Positions 1 through 7,300 of a DNA stretch of 64,000 nucleotides are shown in pieces; the first letter of the stretch is position 1, and every line of letters starts with the position of its first letter. Position numbers and translations under genes: made by a program. This stretch comes from Spartobacteria bacterium. GTDB lineage: Bacteria > Verrucomicrobiota > Verrucomicrobiia > Chthoniobacterales > UBA10450. The stretch covers positions 1 through 64,000 of the forward strand of contig PMTM01000018.1 of assembly GCA_003167365.1 (NCBI GenBank), in the 5' to 3' direction. The notes below the pieces were generated by a model. The model saw only the letters and a program-made list of their open reading frames with translations, had not been told where the DNA came from and did not search any database.

Positions 1-83
1 CTGACTTCAGATGACATATACAATCTTTACCTTTTTTTGGGCGTGGAAATAGGCTGCAAGATGCAGTCTAATTCTCGTTAGAT
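1..83 (+). repeat. attC-like site, partial (right part only)
   Basis: This is the 3' part of an attC-like site. It carries the central segment shared with the sites at 517, 929 and 1466 (GACATATACAATCTTTACC) and ends in R'' box GTTAGAT at 77-83. The R' half lies outside the window. The start codon of the next ORF (82) is inside R''. Confidence 0.65.
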
Positions 84-501
84 GCTAAAGCGCGTCGTTG
101 CCGTCATGTTATTGCTGTCTGCGGGCATCGCTGCTGAGGCGATGTCATACTCGTTTGTTTCCAAGGCGAGCGGACGATTGGGCGGGCCGATTCGCTTCGA
201 GTTTTACCGTGAGTCGACCACACGCCCGAAGACCGATATCAAGTCATTCACCGTTTCTATGCGGACCGCCGATGACCGGTGGACGGCGATGTGGGCCATC
301 TTGAGCGGCCGTGGTCTGAGACACCCGATCGAGTACGGCGTTACGCCTCCTGGTTTTACCACGATGATTCAACCGCAGAAGCTCATCCCCGGTCGCGTTT
401 ACAAGGGGTTCGCTACCGATGGACACGGAGGCTCATCTGGCGTGACTTTCGGATTCGATAAAGACGGGACGATGATCTTCCCGGACTCATTCGATGAATG
501 A
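82..501 (+). CDS. Cassette-encoded exported protein of unknown function
   Basis: This 139-residue protein has an N-terminal signal peptide (hydrophobic residues about 5-17, then an AEA cleavage-like site near residue 20). The remainder is soluble with no family I recognise. The ATG overlaps the R'' box of the preceding attC site and there is no clear Shine-Dalgarno. Translation may therefore depend on upstream cassette transcription or on a near-leaderless mRNA. It is the first complete cassette ORF in the window and ends 15 nt before the next R' box. Cassette genes usually lack their own promoter and none is evident here. Confidence 0.6.
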   Translation: MLKRVVAVMLLLSAGIAAEAMSYSFVSKASGRLGGPIRFEFYRESTTRPKTDIKSFTVSMRTADDRWTAMWAILSGRGLRHPIEYGVTPPGFTTMIQPQKLIPGRVYKGFATDGHGGSSGVTFGFDKDGTMIFPDSFDE

Positions 502-516
502 GTGGCGAATGAAAGC

Positions 517-653
517 ATCTAACCAATCGCCCGATTCGACCCCTGGTCGAATTGATATGACATATACAATCTTTGCCTTTTCTGCGGTTGCGGTTTTTGA
601 CGGCTAATACGCTGGATAGCCGTCGAAATTGTCGGCATGATCACGTGTTAGAC
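517..653 (+). repeat. attC-like recombination site, 137 bp
   Basis: R' box ATCTAAC at 517-523 and R'' box GTTAGAC at 647-653 fit RYYYAAC and GTTRRRY. The interior carries the block common to the neighbouring sites (GACATATACAATCTTT, then GCGGTTGCGG, then GGCTAATACGCTGGAT). A short hairpin (GCCG/CGGC around TCGAAATTGT) lies near the R'' side. Confidence 0.75.
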
Positions 654-672
654 GACTCGGACACGCATCCCG

Positions 673-912
673 ATGAATGAAATTCCTCTCGAGGTCCAGG
701 GCAAAGTGCTCAACGCACCGTATCCGAATATGACCGTCCTGGTTCGACATGATCCCGAGCAGACCGGCGGCTATTTCATTTTCCAGTGGTGGGATGGCTC
801 CAACGGGCCGAATGAACACAGCGCATTCGACGACTGGGTAGAGTCTGCCGAGGATCTACAGCAGTATTTCACCGAGAGCGGATGGACGGTGGAGTGGGAG
901 AAGCCTCAGTGA
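673..912 (+). CDS. Cassette-encoded small protein of unknown function
   Basis: This 79-residue acidic soluble protein has no signal peptide or membrane segment. It contains a WWDG segment in the middle and a tryptophan-containing C-terminus. I recognise no family. The start at 673 lies 20 nt after the R'' box of the preceding attC, and the stop is 17 nt before the next R' box. This is the usual one-ORF-per-cassette layout, and that layout is the main support for its being a real gene. Confidence 0.55.
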   Translation: MNEIPLEVQGKVLNAPYPNMTVLVRHDPEQTGGYFIFQWWDGSNGPNEHSAFDDWVESAEDLQQYFTESGWTVEWEKPQ

Positions 913-928
913 GAATGGAGCGCAAGTT

Positions 929-1065
929 GCCTAACCAATCGCTGCAACCAACCGCTGGCTGACTTCAGATGACATATACAATCTCTACCTTTTTTGCGGT
1001 TGCGGCTTTTGTCGGCTAATACGCTGGATTGCCGTCGAAATTGCCGGCATAAACATATGTTAGGT
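929..1065 (+). repeat. attC-like recombination site, 137 bp
   Basis: R' box GCCTAAC is at 929-935 and R'' box GTTAGGT at 1059-1065. It has the same length as the sites at 517 and 1466, and most of the interior reads the same, including CATATACAATC and the GCCG...CGGC hairpin next to R''. Confidence 0.78.
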
Positions 1066-1471
1066 GGCGTCATGCAACGTGAGTGAAAAACGAAAAGAGT
1101 TCATTGTCTTGGCTGTCGGTGACAAGGATTCGTATGGCTACGATGAGCACACGTTGCCGCTTCTTTGGCAGCTTATCGATTCGTCGGCTCCTGACACGCG
1201 CGAGTTCACCCACGTTGGCGCTATCGCGTACTACGTGCGTTCTGCTCGTACCATCATCGCGGTTGAGGATGTTATTTCACGAGCGGAAGGCCTGCGCGAT
1301 GGTGACCGGAGATTCAAGACACTGGGCATTGGATTGGCGCATGGACATATGATCGCAGACTTTGGTTTTACTCCCTTGGGTGAGGTTGCTAATCGTGCTT
1401 CGGCGGGTGTCGCAGGTGCGCAGACGTATCGAGAGACTTTAGCTGAGTTGCAGGAGACCAATGCCACCTAA
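1064..1471 (+). CDS. Cassette-encoded soluble protein of unknown function
   Basis: This protein is up to 135 residues long. The GTG at 1064 overlaps the R'' box; a GTG at 1079 is an alternative start. The stop codon TAA lies inside the R' box of the next attC site, as is common in cassettes. There is no signal peptide or transmembrane segment. Features include a GDKDSYGYDEHT segment near residue 18 and a GHMIAD segment near residue 95. No family is recognised. Confidence 0.55.
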   Translation: MASCNVSEKRKEFIVLAVGDKDSYGYDEHTLPLLWQLIDSSAPDTREFTHVGAIAYYVRSARTIIAVEDVISRAEGLRDGDRRFKTLGIGLAHGHMIADFGFTPLGEVANRASAGVAGAQTYRETLAELQETNAT

Positions 1472-1602
1472 CCACGCGATGCAGCCAACCGCTGGCCGAT
1501 TTCATACGACATATACAATCTTTACCTTTTTTGCGGTTGCGGGTGTTATCGGCTAACGTGCTGGATATGCCGTAATTTTGTCGGCATAATCATATGTTAG
1601 GT
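1466..1602 (+). repeat. attC-like recombination site, 137 bp
   Basis: R' box ACCTAAC is at 1466-1472 and R'' box GTTAGGT at 1596-1602. The R'-side ATGCAGCCAAC and the R''-side TCGGCAT can pair imperfectly with an extra base, as attC L arms do. The central block is shared with the sites at 517 and 929. Confidence 0.8.
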
Positions 1603-1637
1603 GGCCATGGCGCGTCCCCACGTTTAGAAAGCCCAGC

Positions 1638-2123
1638 ATGAGCGATCCAGGTGACCAAACACGTCTTATCAGACTCTTCAGCCAGAGGGAGCGCCAGTGT
1701 CGCGTTGAGCACCGAGCATATGGCCGTTGGCTCGCTCTCCTTACTCCGCTCCGCTGGTTCACCGTGGCGGGCGGCACTATTTTATCGGCTCTTGCGGGCG
1801 CCACAGTCTTCAGCAAGCCCGTATTCCTCGGCGAGCAATGGCCCATTTACGCCGGCGTATTTGCGTTAGTCGCATCGATCCTGACAGGACTGCATACCGC
1901 GCTCCACTGCGATGCCCATCAAGCAGAGTGTCGCCGCCTTATTCAGCTTTATCAGAGCCTCGAGACAGGTTTCCAAGCTGCGCATGCCCTCCCAGCGCCT
2001 GAGATACCGCAACGGTTCAAAGACCTGGAAGCCAAGTTCGAGGAAGCGAAACTGAAGGCGACTGCGTCGCCCCCAACATTCTTTCGCGAACGTGCCGAAA
2101 GGGAGGTCACAACTGCCGCCTAA
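1638..2123 (+). CDS. SLATT-like two-TM membrane protein (cassette-encoded)
   Basis: This 161-residue protein has an N-terminal Arg/Glu-rich helix (residues 8-30), two hydrophobic segments (about 38-57 and 67-87) separated by a short loop, and then a long amphipathic helical tail starting at an ALHCDAHQAECRRL segment. Helix, TM hairpin and C-terminal helical bundle is the layout of SLATT domains. SLATT domains are pore-forming effectors proposed to act with SMODS nucleotidyltransferases and SLOG sensors in anti-phage systems. The assignment rests on topology and general feel, not on an alignment, and no cyclase or sensor gene is adjacent. The stop codon is in the R' box of the next attC. Confidence 0.45.
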   Translation: MSDPGDQTRLIRLFSQRERQCRVEHRAYGRWLALLTPLRWFTVAGGTILSALAGATVFSKPVFLGEQWPIYAGVFALVASILTGLHTALHCDAHQAECRRLIQLYQSLETGFQAAHALPAPEIPQRFKDLEAKFEEAKLKATASPPTFFRERAEREVTTAA

Positions 2124-2264
2124 CCATGCGCAGCAGCCAACCGCTGGCCGGTTTCAGATGACATATAGAAGACATACTTTCTTGGTTCGCTAAACGCCTT
2201 GCGGCTTTTGTCGGCTAATACGCTGGATATCCGTCGAAATTATCGGCATAATTATATGTTAGGC
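2118..2264 (+). repeat. attC-like recombination site, 147 bp
   Basis: R' box GCCTAAC is at 2118-2124 and R'' box GTTAGGC at 2258-2264. It matches the 137-bp sites on both flanks but has a longer, altered middle with an extra stretch between GACATATA and GCGGCTTTTGTCGG. Confidence 0.78.
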
Positions 2265-2281
2265 CGACAAGAAGGCGCTCA

Positions 2282-2692
2282 ATGATTAAACTCTCCTCGA
2301 TTATGACGGTGCTGGTATGGAGCGCACTGCTCTGCTGGATTGCTAGTATGTTCGCGAGCCGCTTTCACCAAGCGCGCGGCGACCTAGCGTTTGTCCTCGT
2401 CGCCATTTTTGCCAGCTGCTGCGCGATTTCTCTCGCCGTTATCGCTGCGACGCATCGGTCACGTCGTGCTATCCGGTGGCTACTTGTTTTGTCGGTGTTG
2501 TCTGCCCTTTTGGCAGGCTTAGGTGCGTGGATGATGATTTCCCCGATTACAGTGGTGGGACTGCGATATTTTGGGACCATGACGCTCGTTGGGCGGCTCT
2601 GGCTCATCGGGCTGCTGACGATGTTCTTGCTACCGTGGCTATGGGGCATTGTATATTACCGATCACGGGAGCAAGTCACGCAGGTGGCCTAA
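2282..2692 (+). CDS. Cassette-encoded four-TM membrane protein
   Basis: This 136-residue, strongly hydrophobic protein has about four membrane-spanning segments (about residues 7-25, 35-57, 65-85 and 101-124) and short basic loops (THRSRRAIR near residue 60). No catalytic motif or recognised family. The TAA stop lies in the R' box of the next site. The start ATG at 2282 is 17 nt after R''. Confidence 0.6.
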   Translation: MIKLSSIMTVLVWSALLCWIASMFASRFHQARGDLAFVLVAIFASCCAISLAVIAATHRSRRAIRWLLVLSVLSALLAGLGAWMMISPITVVGLRYFGTMTLVGRLWLIGLLTMFLLPWLWGIVYYRSREQVTQVA

Positions 2693-2810
2693 CCAGGCGC
2701 TGCAGCTAACCACTGACCGTCGCGTGACCACATTGGAATTTTATGAGAGAGTTCTCGACATTGAATTGCTCGGTTTCTGTCAGCGGTAGCTGATCTTGTT
2801 CTCGTTAGAC
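2687..2810 (+). repeat. attC-like recombination site, 124 bp (second sequence type)
   Basis: R' box GCCTAAC is at 2687-2693 and R'' box GTTAGAC at 2804-2810. Its arms differ from the upstream family. CAGCTAAC near R' pairs with GGTAGCTG near R'', with the conserved spacer ATCTTGTTCTC before R''. The same R'' arm recurs at 3683-3701 and 43004-43029. Confidence 0.78.
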
Positions 2811-2821
2811 CTAGTGGACAT

Positions 2822-3193
2822 ATGATCGAGCATCCGCCCTCACGCGGTCTTTACATGCTCGCTTGGCTTGGCGTCTGGTCTACGTCTTGGTTCGCGATAT
2901 TGTGCCTCGGCATCATCGCCATTTTTGCTTTCCGCTGGCCGTGGCTCTTGATGATCGCTCTGCCCACGTTTCTTGTCAGTCAGATCGCGTTCATCGCCCT
3001 CGCCTTCTTCTTCCGTTGCCCATCGTGTGGTCACTTCGTGTTCATTCAGGGCTGGCGACCGATGCATCCTGCACGCAAAAGAGTTTTAGCGGGATTGGGG
3101 ATTGCTTCCTGGATCGCGGTTGCCGTCGACATTGCGCGCAATCGACAATTCACTTGCATGCATTGCGGAGAGAGATGCACCGCCAGGGTCTAA
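2822..3193 (+). CDS. Cassette-encoded membrane protein with split zinc ribbon
   Basis: This 123-residue protein has two N-terminal hydrophobic segments (about residues 13-35 and 38-62), a CPSCG knuckle near residue 67, a further hydrophobic stretch (about 91-105) and a C-terminal CMHCGERC knuckle. Two CxxC pairs would form one zinc ribbon on the side of the membrane where both knuckles lie. Role unknown; a sensor or membrane-anchored adaptor is possible. The stop codon overlaps the degenerate R' box that follows. Confidence 0.55.
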   Translation: MIEHPPSRGLYMLAWLGVWSTSWFAILCLGIIAIFAFRWPWLLMIALPTFLVSQIAFIALAFFFRCPSCGHFVFIQGWRPMHPARKRVLAGLGIASWIAVAVDIARNRQFTCMHCGERCTARV

Positions 3194-3220
3194 ACAGGCG
3201 ATGCAGCTAATGGCTACCCG
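3188..3220 (+). repeat. Left (R') half of a split attC-like site
   Basis: The R' variant GTCTAAAC (3188-3195, one extra A) is followed by CAGCTAATGGCTACCCG (3204-3220). The expected R'' partner is not within the usual 150 bp. It is found at 3669-3701, where CGGTAGCCGTAACTG is the imperfect reverse complement of this arm. Confidence 0.6.
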
Positions 3221-3309
3221 GCGAACATCAGTAGCTTGACTTACGCTGAGTCTCATAGCTGCAAATACGACTTGCTACTGCAGCCTGTCTAGCTATAGGT
3301 ATTTGTCTT

Positions 3310-3633
3310 ATGGACTTATCTTTACAGAAGCTGGAACAAGCTATCTCAATTCGGAAGCGCATTCATCAGTTAGAGGGGCAGCTAAGCGCTCTGTTTGGTA
3401 ACACTAAAGGCTTTCGCTCAAGTTCCGGTAAGCGGAGAGTATCCTCGGCGACACGTGCGAAACTTGTGGCCGCCGCGAAAGCTAGCTGGGCAAAGCGAAA
3501 CAGTAAGAAAAGCGCTAGCGGTTCGAAGAAGACCGCAAAGAAAGGCGGTCTTACTCCAGCTGGAAGAAGGAAACTGTCTCAGCTGATGAAGGCAAGGTGG
3601 GCCGCAAGAAGGAAAACCGCAGGGAAGAGGTAG
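3310..3633 (+). CDS. Small basic KARWA-repeat protein, histone-H1-like
   Basis: This is a 107-residue, very Lys/Arg/Ser-rich protein. An N-terminal coiled-coil-like helix (residues 3-30) is followed by a basic tail. The tail holds two copies of a motif S-x-x-x-R-x-K-L-x(4)-K-A-x-W-A-x-R (about residues 44-63 and 80-98). Such repeats are widespread in verrucomicrobial and other small proteins thought to bind DNA, but no function is established. It lies in the loop between the two halves of a split attC site, so it was probably inserted there instead of arriving as an ordinary cassette. Confidence 0.6.
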   Translation: MDLSLQKLEQAISIRKRIHQLEGQLSALFGNTKGFRSSSGKRRVSSATRAKLVAAAKASWAKRNSKKSASGSKKTAKKGGLTPAGRRKLSQLMKARWAARRKTAGKR

Positions 3634-3664
3634 CGGTCTTGTCGGTTGTCGCAGTTGACGCTCG

Positions 3665-3701
3665 GTGTCGGTAGCCGTAACTGATCTTGTTCTCGTTAGA
3701 T
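3665..3701 (+). repeat. Right (R'') half of a split attC-like site
   Basis: GGTAGCCGTAACTG, the ATCTTGTTCTC spacer and R'' box GTTAGAT (3695-3701) form the right arm that pairs with 3204-3220. About 450 bp containing the basic protein gene separate the halves. Confidence 0.65.
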
Positions 3702-3708
3702 TCCTGCG

Positions 3709-4080
3709 ATGGACTCCACGCCTCCGACGCGAAACCCTCTGTTGCCAGTGTTAGTCGGCTGTCTCGTCCTTGGCTTTTTCGATATCCGCTTTTACTTCAT
3801 CGAGCACCATTTCGTCGCCTTGGGCTCAGCTATCATCGGGCCAATAGTCATCTTCATTATCCTATTCTTCATGCGATCGCGCTTCGCATGGTTGGTGGCA
3901 GTCATGTTCGTACTGATTGTCGCAGTAACGCTTTTTCTCACCTACCAGCTGGGGTACATGGGTTTTCCGCTTACTTGGTTCCTTGGGATTGTCGACCTGA
4001 TCCTCTTCGCTCTGTTCCTCGGCTACACCTGGAAGAGGAGAGAGCCTTATTTTCGCTATGTTGCAGCGAAAGAAATCTAA
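3709..4080 (+). CDS. Cassette-encoded multi-TM membrane protein
   Basis: This 123-residue hydrophobic protein has four predicted membrane segments (about residues 11-30, 37-55, 62-80 and 84-108) and a short basic C-terminal tail. No family is recognised. The ATG is 7 nt after R'' of the split site. The TAA stop sits inside the R' box at 4075-4081. Confidence 0.6.
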   Translation: MDSTPPTRNPLLPVLVGCLVLGFFDIRFYFIEHHFVALGSAIIGPIVIFIILFFMRSRFAWLVAVMFVLIVAVTLFLTYQLGYMGFPLTWFLGIVDLILFALFLGYTWKRREPYFRYVAAKEI

Positions 4081-4110
4081 CCAGGCGATGCAACGAACGG
4101 CTACCTGGCG
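4075..4110 (+). repeat. Terminal R' half of an attC-like site (array end)
   Basis: R' box ATCTAAC (4075-4081) is followed by a GCAACGAACGGCTACC arm. No pairing R'' half is found before the RHS gene, so the array stops here. The following stretch up to 4344 holds no gene or recognisable element. Confidence 0.6.
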
Positions 4111-4344
4111 TTATACCGAATTTCCAAGACAACGCAACGCAGTGATATAGCTAGCGCCACCCGGTGCCCGATCACGTTTTCAGGTGGTTCCAAATCAGAT
4201 GTTTGTTCGTCGATCCTTTGAAGAATTTCTCCTCAGTCTAGATCAGCGAAAAGATATTGACAGAAAAGCTCGCGATGCGGTGTAATACTCGCCTCCTAAT
4301 TCCCCTGGAACGGTTTTGGAGACCGTTAGCAAATTCCAAAACCT

Positions 4345-7300
4345 ATGTATTTCCTCAGATCGCACTCTGCTGTTTATCCCCTACGAAAACCACTTCTTTG
4401 GCTGGCCATTTTTTTAGGCGGACTAGTTGTCACCTCACATGTTCTAGCCCAAGGAGAAAGCAATCCGACTGGGGCCGCGGGAAGCTTTAGCGGCTCGATC
4501 GCAACTGGGGGCGGTTCCTTCGATCCTTACGAACGCAACGCCAGCCGCTCGGTCACTGACATTGTCGTTCCGGGAGCGGTCATCCCTTTCACCTACACCC
4601 GAATCTGGAATTCTCGCGGTCCATGGGGTGGGTGGCGCGACAATTGGCAATGGGATATTAAAGGTTACTATGATGATCTCGGGGATCTGGGCAATGGCGC
4701 GGTCCCAAACGATGCGTTTTTCGGATACACCGTCAATTATCCGGATGGTCGCGTTGTTCAATTCCTCAAACCCACAAACCCGGCGCATGCACCACCGGGC
4801 CAGGCTGGCCCTTATTCCAATGCATTCGGAGTCGTGGATCGATTCGTCATCGATCAAGCTGGCGCGCACTTGTTCCTAGCCGATGGTAGCGTGGTCAATT
4901 TTCCCGTGCCCCCTTCCACCCAGACCCTTGGGGCTACGAACATCGTTGATCCGCATGGGCAAGTTGTGACTTTTAACGGTGCGATTCCACCGTACCTCAG
5001 GATAATTACCGAACCGGGTGGACGATCGATACATGTCAGTTACTCCGCGGACAACAGTATGGCGGCAGTGACCACCAGTCTCGGGCAAAGCGTGACTTAT
5101 ACGCTTACTGACACCAGTGGGTCATTTCCCCAACCGTATGGCCCGGACACAGGGATCTACCTCTCCGGTGTCGCGACATCGCTGGCCACTGTTACTTATA
5201 ACGATGTCCTCGACCCGGTGACGAACCAGCCGGTGCAAGCGCAATATGTTTCCAAACTGGTGCAGCCGCCGAGGAACCCTAACAGTAACCCCAACTTTCC
5301 CCTGCCCAATGCTTTCGGCCGGTTGGTTTGGGCTTCGGACCCGATGTTTGATGGACCGCTCCAGCAGATCAAATATCTTTACGTCGATGCCAACGCGAAC
5401 CTGTTGATCAGCGACCCGAGCCGAACGTGCGTGGTGGAGGAACGCTCGGCCACTAGTGTGGATGATGTGGGGGTGACGGTTTCGCGCGTGGAAATGCCAG
5501 CGACTGTCACCTGGTCGATGGACTCAGGAGGTTATTCGCCGAATTATTCTGATCGAATTGAAACGCACGGTGATGGCGTCGTCCGCACCATTTCTTATTT
5601 TAATCCCACCACCCCCGTTACCTGGATCGACTCGCACAACACGCCCCATCACGGCTTTGGTCAGGGGCAAATTCTGGCCGACCACTTTACCGACTTCACC
5701 AACAATCCAAGCGTGACGGAGCGGCATGAGTACGACATGGCTCATCTTTTCCAGACGCCGACTAAGATCACCGACGCGCTTGGGAATGTGACGCTACAAT
5801 CCCTGGAATCAGTCCTTGGCCACATCACTCAGGAGACGCACCCAGACAACAGCTTTCTCTCGTGGAGCTATTCGGATACGGCTAATCCATATTATGTCGC
5901 GAGCAAGACGGACGAGCTTGGTCGCGCGATTACTTATACGCGTGATCCGACTACGCATCTGGTCAAGGAAATCGATTATCCGGGTGGGACATCTGAAATC
6001 TTTACCTATAATTCTTTTGGTCAGGTCACCGACCACCAATTAGCCAGCGGCGCTCATGTCTATCAGACTTTCAATGGCCGCGGGTTAAGGACCAGCAGTT
6101 CGGATTCGGTAACAAACGAAGCCACTACCTACACTTACGATTCTTGGGACCGGCTCCAGACCGTGCGCGATCCGCGCGCGGCTGCCTTGGGAGTCCCGTA
6201 CAGCGCTTCATTCGAATACAACGGCCGCAATCAGGTCACGAAGATTCATTATCCGGCAACCAGTGGCTCGTCCGACCCGACCGTCACTTACGGCTACGAC
6301 AACTGGGGCCATTGCACGTCAATCACCGATGAACTGGGCGGTACCCGCACGATGACGTACGACGATTTCGGCCGCTGCATTTCCTATGCCGAGTCGCTCA
6401 ACGCGCCGGACTGGAGTGGCGGCGGCAATGTAGCCACGCGGACCTGGAACTGGACTTATGAGCGCGTGCGCAACGGTGTCACTTATGCCGCGAATACGCA
6501 CACGGCCAAAGAATGGCGCACGCAAGTGGAGCCTGCTTACGACGCTGCAGGCGATCGTCGCATGACCGTGCGCGAATACGATGTGAACAATCGCCTCTCT
6601 ATTGAGCAGACCGGTTGGATCATGCAGGCCAATGGCACCGCTTATTATAGCGGCAGCGATGGCGAAACCCACTCGTTCACTTATGACGCCAACGGGAACA
6701 AGGCGAGTTACACCGATCCGATGACCCGCGTCACCACCTACGGTTACGACACCCGCAACCGGTTGACCACAACAACGGAGCCACTTAGCCGCATCACCAC
6801 AACCGTGTATGACGCCGTGAGTAACAAAACAAAGGTCACTTTCCCTGACCTCACGACCCAGCAATGGCTGGATTATGATGCCTTTGGTCAACACTGGCGC
6901 TTTATCGACGAACGCGGAGACACAGCCAATCTCACGTATCAATGGGGACCGATGAAGAAACTGGCCACGGTCACGACCCATCGGGACAAGGATGGCGGCG
7001 GCACGGAAGATCAACTGACGACGTTTACCTATGACGGCATTGGCCGCCTCCTCAAGACAACTTTTCCGGATGCCAGCTATGAGCAAAGTACTTATCAGTA
7101 CGGCGAGCTTTTGACTTCGCGAGTGCGCAAAGGCGCGACTAAAACTTTTAGCTATGATGCGCGCGGCCGCGAAATTTTACAGCTTTGGGACGACTCGATT
7201 ACTCCAGGAGTAGGCCGTATTTGGGACGACGCCAATCGGGAGCTTATTCTTTTCAATATCAATTCCACGATTAGCTACGCTTACGATGATGCGGGACAAA

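Larger units (their letters stand above)
1..4115 (+). mobile_element. Integron gene-cassette array (CALIN-like), no integrase seen
   Basis: Small plus-strand ORFs are separated by repeats of about 120-150 bp that begin with an RYYYAAC box at each ORF's end and finish with a GTTRRRY box just before the next ORF. This is the architecture of integron cassettes bounded by attC sites. Stop codons of five ORFs (ends 1471, 2123, 2692, 3193, 4080) fall in the R' box, and the starts at 82 and 1064 overlap R''. The array is cut by the window's left edge. On the right it ends in an R' half-site with no partner. No tyrosine recombinase (intI) is present in the window, so it fits a cluster of attC sites lacking an integrase, or the distal end of a longer array. 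Confidence 0.8.

Noticed and set aside
6319-7086. 255-codon open frame antisense to the RHS gene
   Set aside because: It lies fully inside the RHS coding sequence, has no recognisable domain, and arises from the regular codon pattern of YD repeats.
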